Source: Plantago elongata
Lineage: Eukaryota; Streptophyta; Magnoliopsida; Lamiales; Plantaginaceae
Reading direction: 5' to 3'
DNA length: 23,429 nt
NCBI GenBank assembly: GCA_036897095.1
Contig: JAYMSP010002584.1
Location: forward strand, 1-23,429
The notes below the pieces were generated by a model. It ran no database searches. It was not told the origin of the DNA and saw only the letters and a program-made list of their open reading frames with translations. This document shows positions 1 to 10,698 of this stretch, in pieces (positions within the stretch are counted from its first letter, which is position 1; the number at the start of each line of letters is the position of its first letter). Both the position numbers and the translations under genes were made by a program.

Positions 1-1380
1 ATTCTATACCAAACACTAATTTTAACAATCCTACTACAATTCGAATCACTATTCACCCATTCAAATACTCCCCACTCAAATTCCCATTCAAACAGCCCCT
101 AAATTCTCCGATGGGACGTACTTATGTATTAATTAAAAACAAAGGTCCAGACTCAAAAGAAAACAAAAATCCATGGAATTAGTCTTATAAATGGGTAGGA
201 ATCCATCCCAACCGGAAACTTAGAAAAAAAATCCGTGGGTAGGAATCCAAAGACTATTTACTGGTTTTGGAACCCAACTCGTCCCAACCCGAAATATTTT
301 TACTGGTCGGGTACGGTTGATAAACCCGTAACAATTAATTAGTCCATTTCAACCAGTTACACCCGTTAATGAATCATATTTCCCTTTCTTTTCGCGATGG
401 GTTGAGCTGAGTCGCTGTCTGAGACGCTGAATCGCGATATGCCGATCTTCATCTCCAATTCTCCGTTGACACCATCTTCGTTGCTGATCTGAACATCGAT
501 CAGCTGTCTGCATCTACGTTGTTGATCTGAACCTCAAATTCGATCTGCTGTCTTCTTCTTCTCCTATTCTCCAGTCGATCTTCTTCTCTCTTAAACTGTG
601 AGTGTTGTGGAGTGAGCTGTAGTGTGTAGATGACAGACTCAATTTGCCACGGAGGTAGAAGAAGGCGGCAAAGATAAAGACAAGAAACAACGTATGTGTG
701 TTTCTGTGTGAGTGACTAGTTCCCAATTCACATGAAAGGAAATGTGAATGGGAAATTATATCATCACCAATTTTTACTAGGGATAAAGTTAGGTATAGTA
801 GAGATAGAAAGAAGAAATGGTGGAGTAAATGAGAAACATACTGGACTGGAAAGGAATGGAATGGACTGTCACTGACTCGACAAAGACGAACATGAATGCA
901 CAAACACGTAATGCCTAATAATAATAATAATAATAATAATAAGTAAACCTACAATCACAAAATTCGATTTCGGGTAAAAAAAAATTAAAAACAGGTCAGA
1001 TCCGGATAAAATTTTCGGGTTGTACATCGGGTTTGGTACGGGTGGTCTTTGAGTTGGATCTTTGAACGGGTTGGGTGGTAAACGGGTGCGGGTACAAAAC
1101 CCAACCCGAACCCGTACTTAAATATATTATCGAGTTTATGCGGGTTCGGATCGGATTGGATTGGGTCCTAACCATTTACAAGACTAGATGTGATCAGTCC
1201 ATTTGCCAGAGTTGCCGTGTACCAGTTGGCTTGACAAAAGAAGTGTAAATCGTAGACGAGCTTTTATACTCGATCCTCTCTAATAAACAATTAGAAATAT
1301 TTAAGGACGTAACTATGGTTCGTTACAATACTATGGTTGAAGAGTGTCAATTATTGCCTCGTCTATCGTAAACGACTAGT
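1..1380. other. intergenic DNA, no supported gene
   Basis: No convincing gene is visible. The stretch is AT-rich with short patches of 'cccgaac/cgggt' words around 255-330 and 975-1165, a composition often met in decayed plant DNA transposons. The first 110 bases end in a 'caaacagcccctaa' word that resembles the terminal sequence of some hAT-like elements, but no matching inverted end is present in the window. A minus-strand open frame at 514-903 is rich in Ser, His and Leu and shows no domain, so I treat it as chance. Confidence 0.5.
916..942. repeat. (TAA)9 microsatellite
   Basis: Nine perfect TAA units. A simple tract in intergenic DNA, probably length-variable between individuals. Confidence 0.9.
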
Positions 1381-1456
1381 CCAGAGTGGATTGATCGTCG
1401 TTGTAATCTTGTGGCGGATAAGCTTGCTAAACGTGGAACGAACCTCCAATCCAAAT
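1381..1456 (+). pseudogene. possible LINE RNase H scrap
   Basis: One frame reads EWIDRRCNLVADKLAKRGT, resembling the end of the RNase H domain in plant non-LTR retrotransposons, where a Trp/His-rich strand is followed by 'N.VADKLAK'. A stop codon lies just upstream in the same frame, and the similarity ends at the microsatellite that begins at 1481. It is only about 25 codons, so this is a weak call from pattern memory. It could equally be chance or a fragment of a retrotransposed domain. Confidence 0.3.
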
Positions 1457-1480
1457 TGTACCGTTTTCGAATTTAAGTCA

Positions 1481-1560
1481 CTCTCTCTCTCACACACACA
1501 CACACGCATATACATATACATACATACATACATACATACATACATACATACATACATACA

Positions 1561-1631
<71 letters not shown>
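1481..1631. repeat. compound microsatellite (CT)n(CA)n(CATA)n(TA)n
   Basis: About 150 bases of successive simple repeats: five CT, then CA units, about eighteen CATA units, and a TA run broken by one GTA. It lies about 55 bp upstream of the 5' LTR of the retroelement that follows. Translations across it give artificial Tyr/Ile/His repeats and are not genes. Confidence 0.95.
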
Positions 1632-1686
1632 TAATTGTGTGTATGCGTAACACCAATAATTCTAGTAAATTTATTTAATGGTGATG

Positions 1687-1843
1687 TGTTAGAGAATAAA
1701 TGTGCAATAGTTAGTATTGGGTTAGACTGTTATAGTCTCAACTATTACGGACTCTCTAGAAGCTTATTTCTCTTGTATAAATGCATGTTTATACACTCTC
1801 GTTTATGATATCATAATAAACCCTATTCTATTTTCTCTCAACA
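1687..1843 (+). repeat. 5' LTR
   Basis: Begins TGTTAGAG and ends CA (…ctctcaaca), about 157 bp, and aligns along its whole length with 5792-5947. It contains a TATA-like 'cttgtataaatgcatg' near 1773-1788, which fits the LTR promoter position. The two LTRs differ at many positions, so the insertion is old. Confidence 0.75.
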
Positions 1844-1855
1844 TGTTATCATCAC
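1844..1855 (+). other. primer-binding site (degenerate)
   Basis: The bases immediately after the 5' LTR read tgttatcatcac, agreeing at about 8 of 12 positions with the usual initiator-tRNA-Met primer site of copia elements (TGGTATCAGAGC). The position directly abutting the LTR end is as expected. Confidence 0.5.
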
Positions 1856-4800
1856 GTGGAAGTGTTCGACCAAGTGAAACCCTAAATTATTTTATTGTCG
1901 TACGAACCTAACTACAGAAGCAAAAGGAAAAAGAAAAGAAAATTTGTTAGCTAGCCACTTGGCACCGCACTACAGGAACCAAAAGCTCAATTCACAACAA
2001 GTAAAGATAAGGTATTAGGGAAAAATTCGATAAAGGTACTCTGGATTGTAATATTTAAAAAAAATATATTTTCGATTGTTACTGTTGATATTATATCGCC
2101 CACATGCACCCTAAGTGTGTCCTTGCAGGCTGTATATGCATCATACTTTTTTCTATTTTGTTTTTCTTTCCAAACTTCACGTTTGTGATTAATTGTCAAA
2201 ACAATTTTTAAATATGTTGTATGTTTGATCAGTATGTGTCCTTCTAAGGTTTAGATTTATTTTTCCTTTGTATGCATACCTATTCGGTCGTATATTTATT
2301 AAAATCTCTTTTACAAACACCAAACATAAGTTGCATTCTTCAATTTGAGTTTTGAGTCTCTCATACTTGCTTATTATTATGTATATAATTTGTTTTGAAT
2401 ATTATAAATGTTCAATTCTTTTTGTACAGTCTAAAAATTGAGTTGAGTATTTATGATAAAAAAAACATCATAAATTGATAAAAAAATTAATAATTAATAA
2501 TTTATAATTCCAAAAAAAATATAGAATAACCAGACGACGTAGTTGGAACATCATCGTAGATCATAAGTGGCCGAGAATTGATTATTGTAAATTTACAAAA
2601 TTGTAAAAAAGTATGAAATAACTAATCGGCATTGTTGAGATATATTATGCATATCATATTCAACCATGTTATTGATGGTGATGCAAATAAAAAGTGGATA
2701 ACCAACCGACGAAGTTGGATGTGTCAAAATCATTTATAAAGTGGAAAAAGCAACCGACGAAGTTGAGATGTATATTTAAAACCAAGTATGTTGTGAAACA
2801 ATTAATTATGATGATGATGATGATATGTTTGAAAATCATACACTATTTGTCATGTCTATAATAATTATATGCTAATAAGTAGCAATATTGTGAAAAAAAC
2901 ATTCGTCATTGCATGAGGTAAATTTGACATATAGGAGGCAAACGATGTCAAAATATACGTTGATGATAGTATTGGATGATATTGCATAAACACAATACCT
3001 ACTACTTGTCATTGACAAAAGCTTGCATTTAGTAAGCTTCTTATATCTTATTAGATATATATGATTACCAACATGAAATTTGTAATATTAATTGTGCCAT
3101 GAGCATTCGATAGGAGCATTATATTGCAAATGCTAAGTGTATATATATACCATCTAGAGATGGAGACATAACGAAAGTGTATGGTTGATCATCATCATAC
3201 GAGAGTTTGTATTCTCATAATATTGTGCTCAAGAACATATGTTAGATTGAATTCCTGAAGGAATTGATATGATTAGTCTTGTTAAGTATGAAAGGCACAA
3301 CCATTGTGGCCAATGTTACATTATTGAAAGTCCAAATCCAAGTGATTTATGAGAGATATATCTCGATGTGACAAATTAGGCCATCCAGTTATAAATTAAC
3401 CGTTGTTGTGGAACTTGAAGTTTCCTCTTGATTATGTGTTGAAAGCTTTCTCATGTTGCAATTATTATTATGGCAAGACACAACATTGAGATGAAGCATG
3501 ATTATGGAGATCTTGAAATGAGCAAAAATCACACTCGCAGAGTTGACAGTGATTGATAATAAGCCGTCAGAAACCCACAAGTATATATTATCTCCAATTT
3601 AAGGGCAAATTTATTTTCAGCACAAGAAAATCCAACTGTGCAAATATATCGAATCCCCATAATATTGTTCTTCGTAGAGAACTAATGTGTGAAGCATACT
3701 ATGGTTGTATGCGTTTGTGATTATCTAAGTTGGTCACGAAAGTTTCTGGTTTGAGCCCTTATTACTAGTATGAACAAGTATTTCCCAGCTTAGGGGAGGA
3801 AGAACACGAGGAAGCTGGTAAAATCGAATTCGTAGAGCGAATTGATCTCCATATGCGTGAAAGTTCAGTCTTGAACTAAATATTCAGCTTTATGTTCTTA
3901 TAACAAGATATGTTCAAATATGAAACTTTATGATTTGTTGACCCGCTATGACCCGATATTTTGAGGCATACAAAGTTGCATATTGATTATAGAATGTCAT
4001 GTGTTGGACATTGAGATAGATACCTTGCCAATTGTACTAATGATTCCTAGTGAAATACGGTTCCAATGATAAATTACAATACACATGGATTGGCAAGATC
4101 GAGCAGATGGTACTCTTGAGGAGTATGTGCCAAGAATGACATAGATGGCCTATATGAAACGAAATGATACCGATAAACAATATTCAGATATCGATAACCA
4201 GTACTGACTTGAGAAATCTAGCAAAAAGATTTGATATACTGGTATACATGGAACCGAATGAATAAGCATATGCGAAATTGATACATGTAAATGGGGATCT
4301 TACATGCGAGTCCAACTGTGACATCATGGTGATGATGATAGAAATGAGCTCATGGGCTTGAGGTCCTTTTGATTAAACGAATTTTAAATTCGTACGGTAT
4401 CGTTGTATTATCGAGTCAATTTCATGTGCACTTAGATACTTAGCATTGCATCATAACTTGTTTATTCATATTTGAATGTTATACTTATACTAACATGCAG
4501 CTTGTCCAGTGAATGATTAGACTTAAAGTCGTTGACTTGAGAATGTTTAAATGAGGGGAGATATCATCTCCGACAGTTAGTTCTAAAGGGAGACTAAAAG
4601 TATCATGTATGTGAACATGGATCAAATGAGAAAAGTTCGTGAGGAACTAAGGTTTCATGTATGTAAACCTCTATGAACAAGTGAGGTATATGTGATATAT
4701 GATTCTCATTACTCATGAAGAGTATTATTGATTACACCGATATTGTCTCAACCTGAAGTTTGAGCATGCAAGAGATTATTACAAGGAGTATTAACACTAT

Positions 4801-5203
4801 CTTTGTGACATGTATGAACCAGAAGTACCACAATGAATTGAGCTATGAAGAGCTACAATGACCCTTACTATACCTCCTGAAGAAGGTACATGAGTTAATA
4901 ACAATCAAGCAACAATGACTGCTTTTGTGCATTCCATGAGAAAATGTTGTACTCTTTTTCTTCCTAGGTTTTTATATCATTGAGTTTTCCCTAGCAAAGT
5001 TTTTAACAAGGCAACATTATAAGCGCATACATCTCCATGATTGTGAAATTGTTTGGTAAAGATAAAGTTAAGGGCTTGTTGGATATCTTTACAATATAAT
5101 AGAGTTCTGCTATGACATTTTGGAATTATATGATGTCTCATGTATTTGAGGAGTTCTTCCTGAAGAAGACAAGTCGTATATTACAGTAGTTCTTTCGCCA
5201 GAA

Positions 5204-5850
5204 GAAGATTTCACCGAAGTACAACATACCTGAAGATTTGCTCAATCGCATCACATTCGGCATCATAACTTGAGAAGCTGGTTTGGAAAAATGAATTTAC
5301 GACATTTGAAGAATTGAAGTGATGCTTTAATCTGGGGAGTTGGATACGCAATGAACTCTTTTTTCCTTTGCTAGGTTTTTATCCTACTGAATTTCTCTTA
5401 GCAAAGTTTTTTAACGACGCAGTATCTCTCGCGTACCAACTATTACTAACTCATGTTCATTCAAGGGCAGTGCTAGAGAATAAATGTACAAGAGTTAGTA
5501 TTGAGTTAAGTTATTATAGGCTCATAAGAAGATTTCACCGAAGTACAACATACCTGAAGATTTGCTCAATCACATCACATTCGACATCATCATTTGAGAA
5601 GTTGGTTTGGAAAATTAAATTTATGACATTTGAATAATTGAAGTGGTACTTGAACCAGTGGAGTTGGATACGCATGCACTCTTTTTTCCTTCGCTAGATT
5701 TTTATCCCACTGATTTTCTTAGCAAAGTTTTTTAACGAGGCAGTATCTCTCACGTACCAACCATCACTAACTCTTGTTCATTCAAGGGGAGTGTTAGAGA
5801 ATAAATGTACAAGAGTTAATATTGGATTAGACTGTTATATGATCAATTGT
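5204..5850 (+). repeat. tandem duplication across the internal/3' LTR junction
   Basis: A unit of about 324 bp starting 'gaagatttcaccgaagtac' at 5204 recurs at 5528. Each copy runs through the end of the copia coding remnant, the non-coding segment, the polypurine tract and the first part of the LTR. The first copy reaches only about 56 bp into its LTR (5471-5526) before the second copy begins. The copies have diverged by scattered substitutions and small indels, so the duplication is not recent. Confidence 0.8.
5783..5791 (+). other. polypurine tract
   Basis: The sequence caaggggag directly abuts the 3' LTR at 5792, the normal place for plus-strand priming. The duplicated upstream copy at 5462-5470 is degraded to caagggcag. 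Confidence 0.65.
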
Positions 5851-5947
5851 TACGGGCTCTTTAGGAGCTTATTTTTCTTATATAAATACATACTACTTTC
5901 TCACTTATGACATCAAAATAAATTCTATTCTATTTACCTTTCGAATA
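5792..5947 (+). repeat. 3' LTR
   Basis: About 156 bp, beginning TGTTAGAGAATAAATGT and aligning with the 5' LTR to its end. The terminal CA has decayed to 'ata'. It includes 'ttcttatataaatacat', matching the TATA-like stretch of the other LTR. Confidence 0.75.
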
Positions 5948-6957
5948 TAATTATTACGGTCCTATTTTTCTTTTCATCTATAGATTCGGACCATTATATT
6001 TAATATACTTAATTATACTTATAAAAAAGAAATTATGGTGTTAAACTTGTAGGACCATCAAGTTGTGGGGAAATCTCGTCGTTTCTCACGCTTACTTGCT
6101 TACTTTTGAAGTATGGTTCAGAAAATACCAAATAAATGTATCTGACTGAGATGTTCTATTTTGACTCAAACAACAACTCGTAATCTGTACTTGTTTTCTT
6201 TAATCATGCTCCAATTTCCGTAAACTTGTTACAAACCATTTGACAATTTATAAATTACAGAAGGTCCAAATCTAGCAAATAGGGTGCCATGGTTGAGCGA
6301 CCTGACTTATTAGTTAGTCAAGTTCAAACAATAAAGTCTAATCTTTCAAGATATAGCCCTCAGAGTCAGACACTTCCCTATTTCCATATATTAACTTCCA
6401 AGTAGTTCAACATGTTAATTAAATAATTATACTAGTGAATACAATAATTTATTATGCATTATTCAGTTGATTTGATGTCCACTGATTTAAATAGCTATTC
6501 GAATAGTTCAACAAATTTACATTATTACTATAGAAAAATGCTGGTGATAAAAATTTCATTTAGTTCGTATGATTATAGTAGTTTTTCTCCCCCTTTTTAG
6601 AGAGAAATAAGATATTACTACTAGTAATGATAATTAAAGATGAACTTTTTTTGGTACAGGGGTGGTGGAAGAAGAGGTTTTTGTCAATAAAATGAAGTTA
6701 AAAGTGATTATGGCCGATAAAATGGACAATTAAGATCCTAATCCCCAATCAACCAACGTATCCTAGTTCAAGTTTAACTCTCCAAGACTCCAACTAGAAA
6801 AAAATCTCAAACACCACCCCATTTTCACTCGAAAGAGCTGCTGTTAAGTTACTTTACATACAGATAAATCCACTTTTTACTTATCTACACCATTCCTTTT
6901 TTTTATTTAATCTCACTCACATTTCTTCTCAAGTCATTATTAATCTTTTCTTTAATT
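5948..6957. other. intergenic and upstream region of the receptor kinase
   Basis: About 1 kb of AT-rich DNA with no coding signal on either strand. It separates the retroelement from the kinase promoter and presumably holds that gene's upstream regulatory sequence. I could not pick out any cis-element with confidence. Confidence 0.5.
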
Positions 6958-6961
6958 ATCT

Positions 6962-6972
6962 GTATATATATT
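6962..6972 (+). promoter_or_regulatory. putative TATA box of the receptor kinase
   Basis: The sequence gtatatatatt lies about 185 bp before the start codon, followed by a pyrimidine-rich leader (cttcttttttcttcttccc) typical of plant 5' UTRs. Transcription would start near 6995-7000. Inferred from position and composition only. Confidence 0.45.
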
Positions 6973-7072
6973 ACAGATACGCACAATTTTATATTGAGCT
7001 TCTTTTTTCTTCTTCCCAGTACACTGCTCTATTGCGCTCACTTTCTAGCTGTTACACTTTTCTTTCTTGCTC

Positions 7073-7102
7073 ATGTCCATTCAGGTTTCTTACTCTCACT
7101 AG
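7073..7102 (+). other. upstream ORF in the kinase 5' leader
   Basis: An ATG at 7073 opens a nine-codon reading frame ending in TAG at 7100-7102, 47 bp before the main start codon and in a different frame. If transcription starts near the TATA box, this uORF is in the mRNA and could lower translation of the kinase. Its functional status is unknown. Confidence 0.4.
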
Positions 7103-7149
7103 TTCCCTTCTTTTCTTGTTCAATCATCTTCACTGAAGAAAACCAAGAA

Positions 7150-7231
7150 ATGGCTACTCGAAAACTTCCATTTCTCTTTCTTTCTTTATGCGCCATTCTT
7201 CTTATGGATGCCTCTACTGCCCAGATGCCAG
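7150..7231 (+). other. exon 1: signal peptide
   Basis: Encodes [20 protein letters not shown] and onward to QMPG. A basic N-region (R4, K5), a hydrophobic core (about residues 6-19) and a small-residue site (S22-T23-A24) predict cleavage before Gln25. The QMPGF start of the mature protein is shared with At1g67720. The intron that follows is 1024 bp, the longest in the gene. Confidence 0.85.
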
Positions 7232-10200
7232 GTTTCCTTCTTTTTTCCCATCCCAAATTTACTCGTGATTTTCTTCATTTGGACATTTGGGTTTGTTTTT
7301 CTGGTAGCAATTTGAGTAGGGTTTTTATACTCTGATTCTTTACTATGATTGCGGCTTGTGTTGATTCTTGTTTGTTGCTGAAATTAGCCCAAGATTCAAT
7401 TTTTTTCTGTACTTTTTCTAGCTATTTCAAGATTCAGTTAGAAAGATTTTGGAGAGAGCAATCAATTTTAGGAATCAATGCTGTGTGTATTTTATCTGGA
7501 GATGTACCTGTCATAAATATATCTTGAGCAGGGAAGTATTCGATTATAATTTTGCAATAAATTCGTTTAACTGTTCAGATTCAACCAAGAAGTGTCATTT
7601 TCAATCTGTTCTGTAGAGTAGTTGTGGACTAACTAGTATGAGTGTTGACTTGTTTCAAGACTGGCTCAATTTTTAAAAACCAGTAACTTCAAGCTGTTAT
7701 AGTGAATGGGCACCAGTGTTGTTGCCTAAATCATCCAGGTGTTTGAATGCAACTGAGAAATTCGAGTGTCAAGTTTTACATATTGATAGTTGGATCTTTG
7801 TAAGCAGGGAAGAGATACCTAATTTTATGTTGTTAAAGGGTTAATACCCGTAATTACGCTTTCAATGTTCCTAAGGAAGTTTTGAGCTATCTAGGATGAT
7901 GCGACATAAAGTGTCCTTCCGGTTCCGGATCAGATCGATTACCTACACAGTTACCATTATTATGATTCGTTTTGTTTTCTTTGCTACATCCGCCCCAGTT
8001 TCAAATAGACGAACGTTGCTGGATTGAAATCCTTAATAGAGTCTTGCAACAAAATATTAACTTAGTTAATGATCTTGCAGAGGTTCCCTTGAGTGAAGTC
8101 ATGTTAATTGAATGTTTTAATTTAGAAAACACTATTCAGCTGTTACATGTTTGAGTGGTGAAACTGTGAAAGTTATATAATCCTTTTGCATCTTTCAGTT
8201 GCCTTATAAGAAACCGTGCCACTAACTTAATAGTACACCTGATCACCTGATGCAGGTTTTGTAAGTTTGGACTGCGGAGGTAATGGTAATTTCACGGATG
8301 ACCTAGGCCTTGAATGGACTTCTGATAAGCAAATGATAGCTGGGCAAATTGCCACCATATCTGTAGTCAATGAAACCAGACAGCAGTACAATACTCTGAG
8401 ATTCTTCCCAGCAGATAATAGGAAGTATTGCTACACGCTCAATGTCATCCCTAGGACGAGATATCTCATAAGGTCGAGCTTCTTGTACGGAAACTTTGAT
8501 AACAATAACGTATACCCCAAGTTTGATATTTCTTTTGGTCCCACTCCCTGGGCTACAATAGTCATTTCAGATGCTAGCACAATAGAGGTTCAGGAACTAA
8601 TATTTCTGGCTACGGATCCGATTATCAGCGTTTGTTTGTCAAATGCCACCACAGGACAGCCCTTTATATCGACCCTTGAGCTCCGGCAATTTAATGGCTC
8701 GATCTATCTAAATGAGTTCGAAAACCAGTTTTATCTGAGTGTGTCGGCAAGAATAAACTTTGGTGCCGAAAGTGAGAGCCCTGTGAGGTACACATGGTGT
8801 TTCAATCATTTATCCCACTAGACATGTTGTTTTCGATCAATAGATTGTTATTTAAAGAAAGCTTCCTGCTACAGGTATCCAGATGACCCGTTTGATAGAA
8901 TATGGCAGTCTGACTTGGTAAAAAAAGCCAACTATCTTGTTGATGTTGCTCCTGGAACAGATAGAATATCAACGAAGATGCCAATTGATGTGGGTCGTGA
9001 TGAAAGACCACCTCAGAAGGTTATGCAGACAGCTGTAGTGGGCAGAAATGGATCGTTAACCTATCGTATGAACCTTGATGGGTTTCCAGGTTTTGGTTGG
9101 GCTTTTACTTACTTTGCTGAACTTGAGGATTTGGGCCCTCGCGATACAAGGAAGTTCCACCTGTCACTTCCAGGTGATACCGAGTTGACAAAGGCTATTG
9201 TGAACATCCAAGAAAATGCCCAAGGAAGGTATCGTCTTTATGAGCCAGGATCTTACAACCTTTCTCTGCCATTCGTGTTATCCTTCAAATTCCTCAAGAC
9301 ACCAGATTCTAACATGGGCCCTCTCCTAAATGCGATGGAGATAAATAAGTATCTAGAGAAGACTGATGGCTCTCCAGATGGTAAGATTCGATGAATTTCT
9401 GAAACGGGATAATTATGTGTGTATTTATATCATAAGTTCCAATGCTTGATACAATGCAAACAATATCGATTTTACTTACTTTCCTCTGCTAGATTGACGA
9501 ATTGTGGTTGATGCTAGTAAATTCTCTACTTGTTATCTGGTATATTCTCTTAAACAAATAGTTTCACAGACACAATGAATTGCAGGTGCACTTCTTGGGG
9601 CTGTAGCTGCAGCTTATCCGTCATCTCAGTGGGCATTGGAGGGTGGCGACCCGTGTCTTCCCGTTCCATGGTCATGGGTCCAGTGCAGTTCAGATGCCCG
9701 ACCAAGAATAACATCCATGTAAAACATGAATATGCCTTTTTTTCTTTTCTATTCTATTCTTATCGTTCAATAACTTAATCACAAACTTATCTTTACACAG
9801 TAATAAATCATAAACTCATCTCATGTATCATCTCTGTGCTGGTGCAGTCGTTTGTCAGGTAAAGATTTGACAGGAACAATTCCATCTGAATTGACGAGGT
9901 TGGATGGCCTTGTTGAGTTGTAAGTTGAAAGATCAAACATGGTTATAGACTTTAGTCCGTCATAGTTCATTCTCCGTTAGATGCATTTTAACTGTACATT
10001 TGATGTAAACTTGCATTTTGTGCAGATGGCTAAATAATAATTCATTGACTGGTTCAATTCCTGATTTGTCCAGATGCCCGAACTTGAGAATTATGTAAAG
10101 TGTAACCCAACCTCACTTTTTTTCATATTTGATGTGATTTGCAGCAATTGATGACCTTATCTCCCTTACAGACATCTCGAGGATAATCATTTGACTGGAG

Positions 10201-10667
10201 GGCTTCCTTCATCTTTGGAAGATCTGCCAAATTTGAGAGAACTGTAAGTTATATAGCATTTTGTAAAAAAAAATCACTGGAACACTTCAGCAAAGATGCT
10301 GTTCATACCTTTTTTTTTTTGTATCTTAGTTTGTCCAGACAGCATATTTGATAAACCTATGCTGTTTAGACATGTCTTTTTCTTGTCTCTTGTAATCATT
10401 ACTTGTAGCTGAACTGATTATTAATGGTGATTAAATATGCAGGTACGTTCAAAATAATATGCTATCAGGAGAAGTCTCATCCGACCTTCTTAGTAACAAT
10501 CTTGCTTTGAAGTAAGTCTATTTCTATATAATCTGTATGCACAAGAAATCACAATATCAGACGTTTAGAACTTGTGGATCTAACCACTAGCTTGAAGTGG
10601 ATGTTTCTAAACAGTTGTGTGTGTGATTTTCATTTCTTTCCTCAGGTTTCTACAAATACCACTACAT

Positions 10668-10698
<31 letters not shown>

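Larger units (their letters stand above)
1687..5947 (+). mobile_element. decayed Ty1/copia-type LTR retrotransposon
   Basis: Two similar sequences of about 156 bp, each starting TGTTAGAGAATAAATGT, bound about 3.9 kb of internal DNA. The 5' copy is followed by a degenerate tRNA-Met-like primer site and the 3' copy is preceded by a polypurine tract, giving + orientation. Inside there is no long open frame. Scraps recognisable as copia are CDKLGHP (3367-3387, like the GAG-pre-integrase WHxxLGHP motif) and FEKLVWKI (about 5597-5620, like the C-terminal end of copia RNase H). The 3' non-coding segment 'ttccttcgctaggtttttatcccactg' type is familiar from plant copia families; here it occurs three times. 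Many stops and frameshifts mean it cannot encode its own proteins. No matching 5-bp target duplication is seen at the ends I chose. Confidence 0.75.

Noticed and set aside
514-903. 129-codon minus-strand open frame
   Set aside because: Ser/His/Leu/Phe-biased with no domain, and in a low-complexity region with no promoter-like or splice context.
1337-1678. Open frames on both strands across the microsatellite
   Set aside because: Almost entirely translation of CATA/TA repeats (HTYIHTYI and MYVCMYVC), which arises mechanically from a repeat with no stops.
1877-1886. Telomere-like 'aaaccctaaa' word
   Set aside because: A single copy of a ten-base word in AT-rich DNA is expected by chance and has no array around it.
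1987-2199. 70-codon minus-strand frame in the LTR element
   Set aside because: Lies in the internal decayed retroelement, on the wrong strand, and shows no recognisable motif.
3389-3580. 63-codon minus-strand frame
   Set aside because: Antisense to the copia remnant; no motif or codon bias supports a gene.
6994-7149. N-terminal extension of the receptor kinase
   Set aside because: The frame stays open upstream of the ATG but contains no in-frame ATG, and the sequence looks like a pyrimidine-rich 5' UTR. The signal peptide starts correctly at 7150.
9575-9778. 67-codon plus-strand frame over exon 4
   Set aside because: It overlaps exon 4 in a different frame. The kinase frame, reached by splicing at 9586, encodes the conserved GDPC region.
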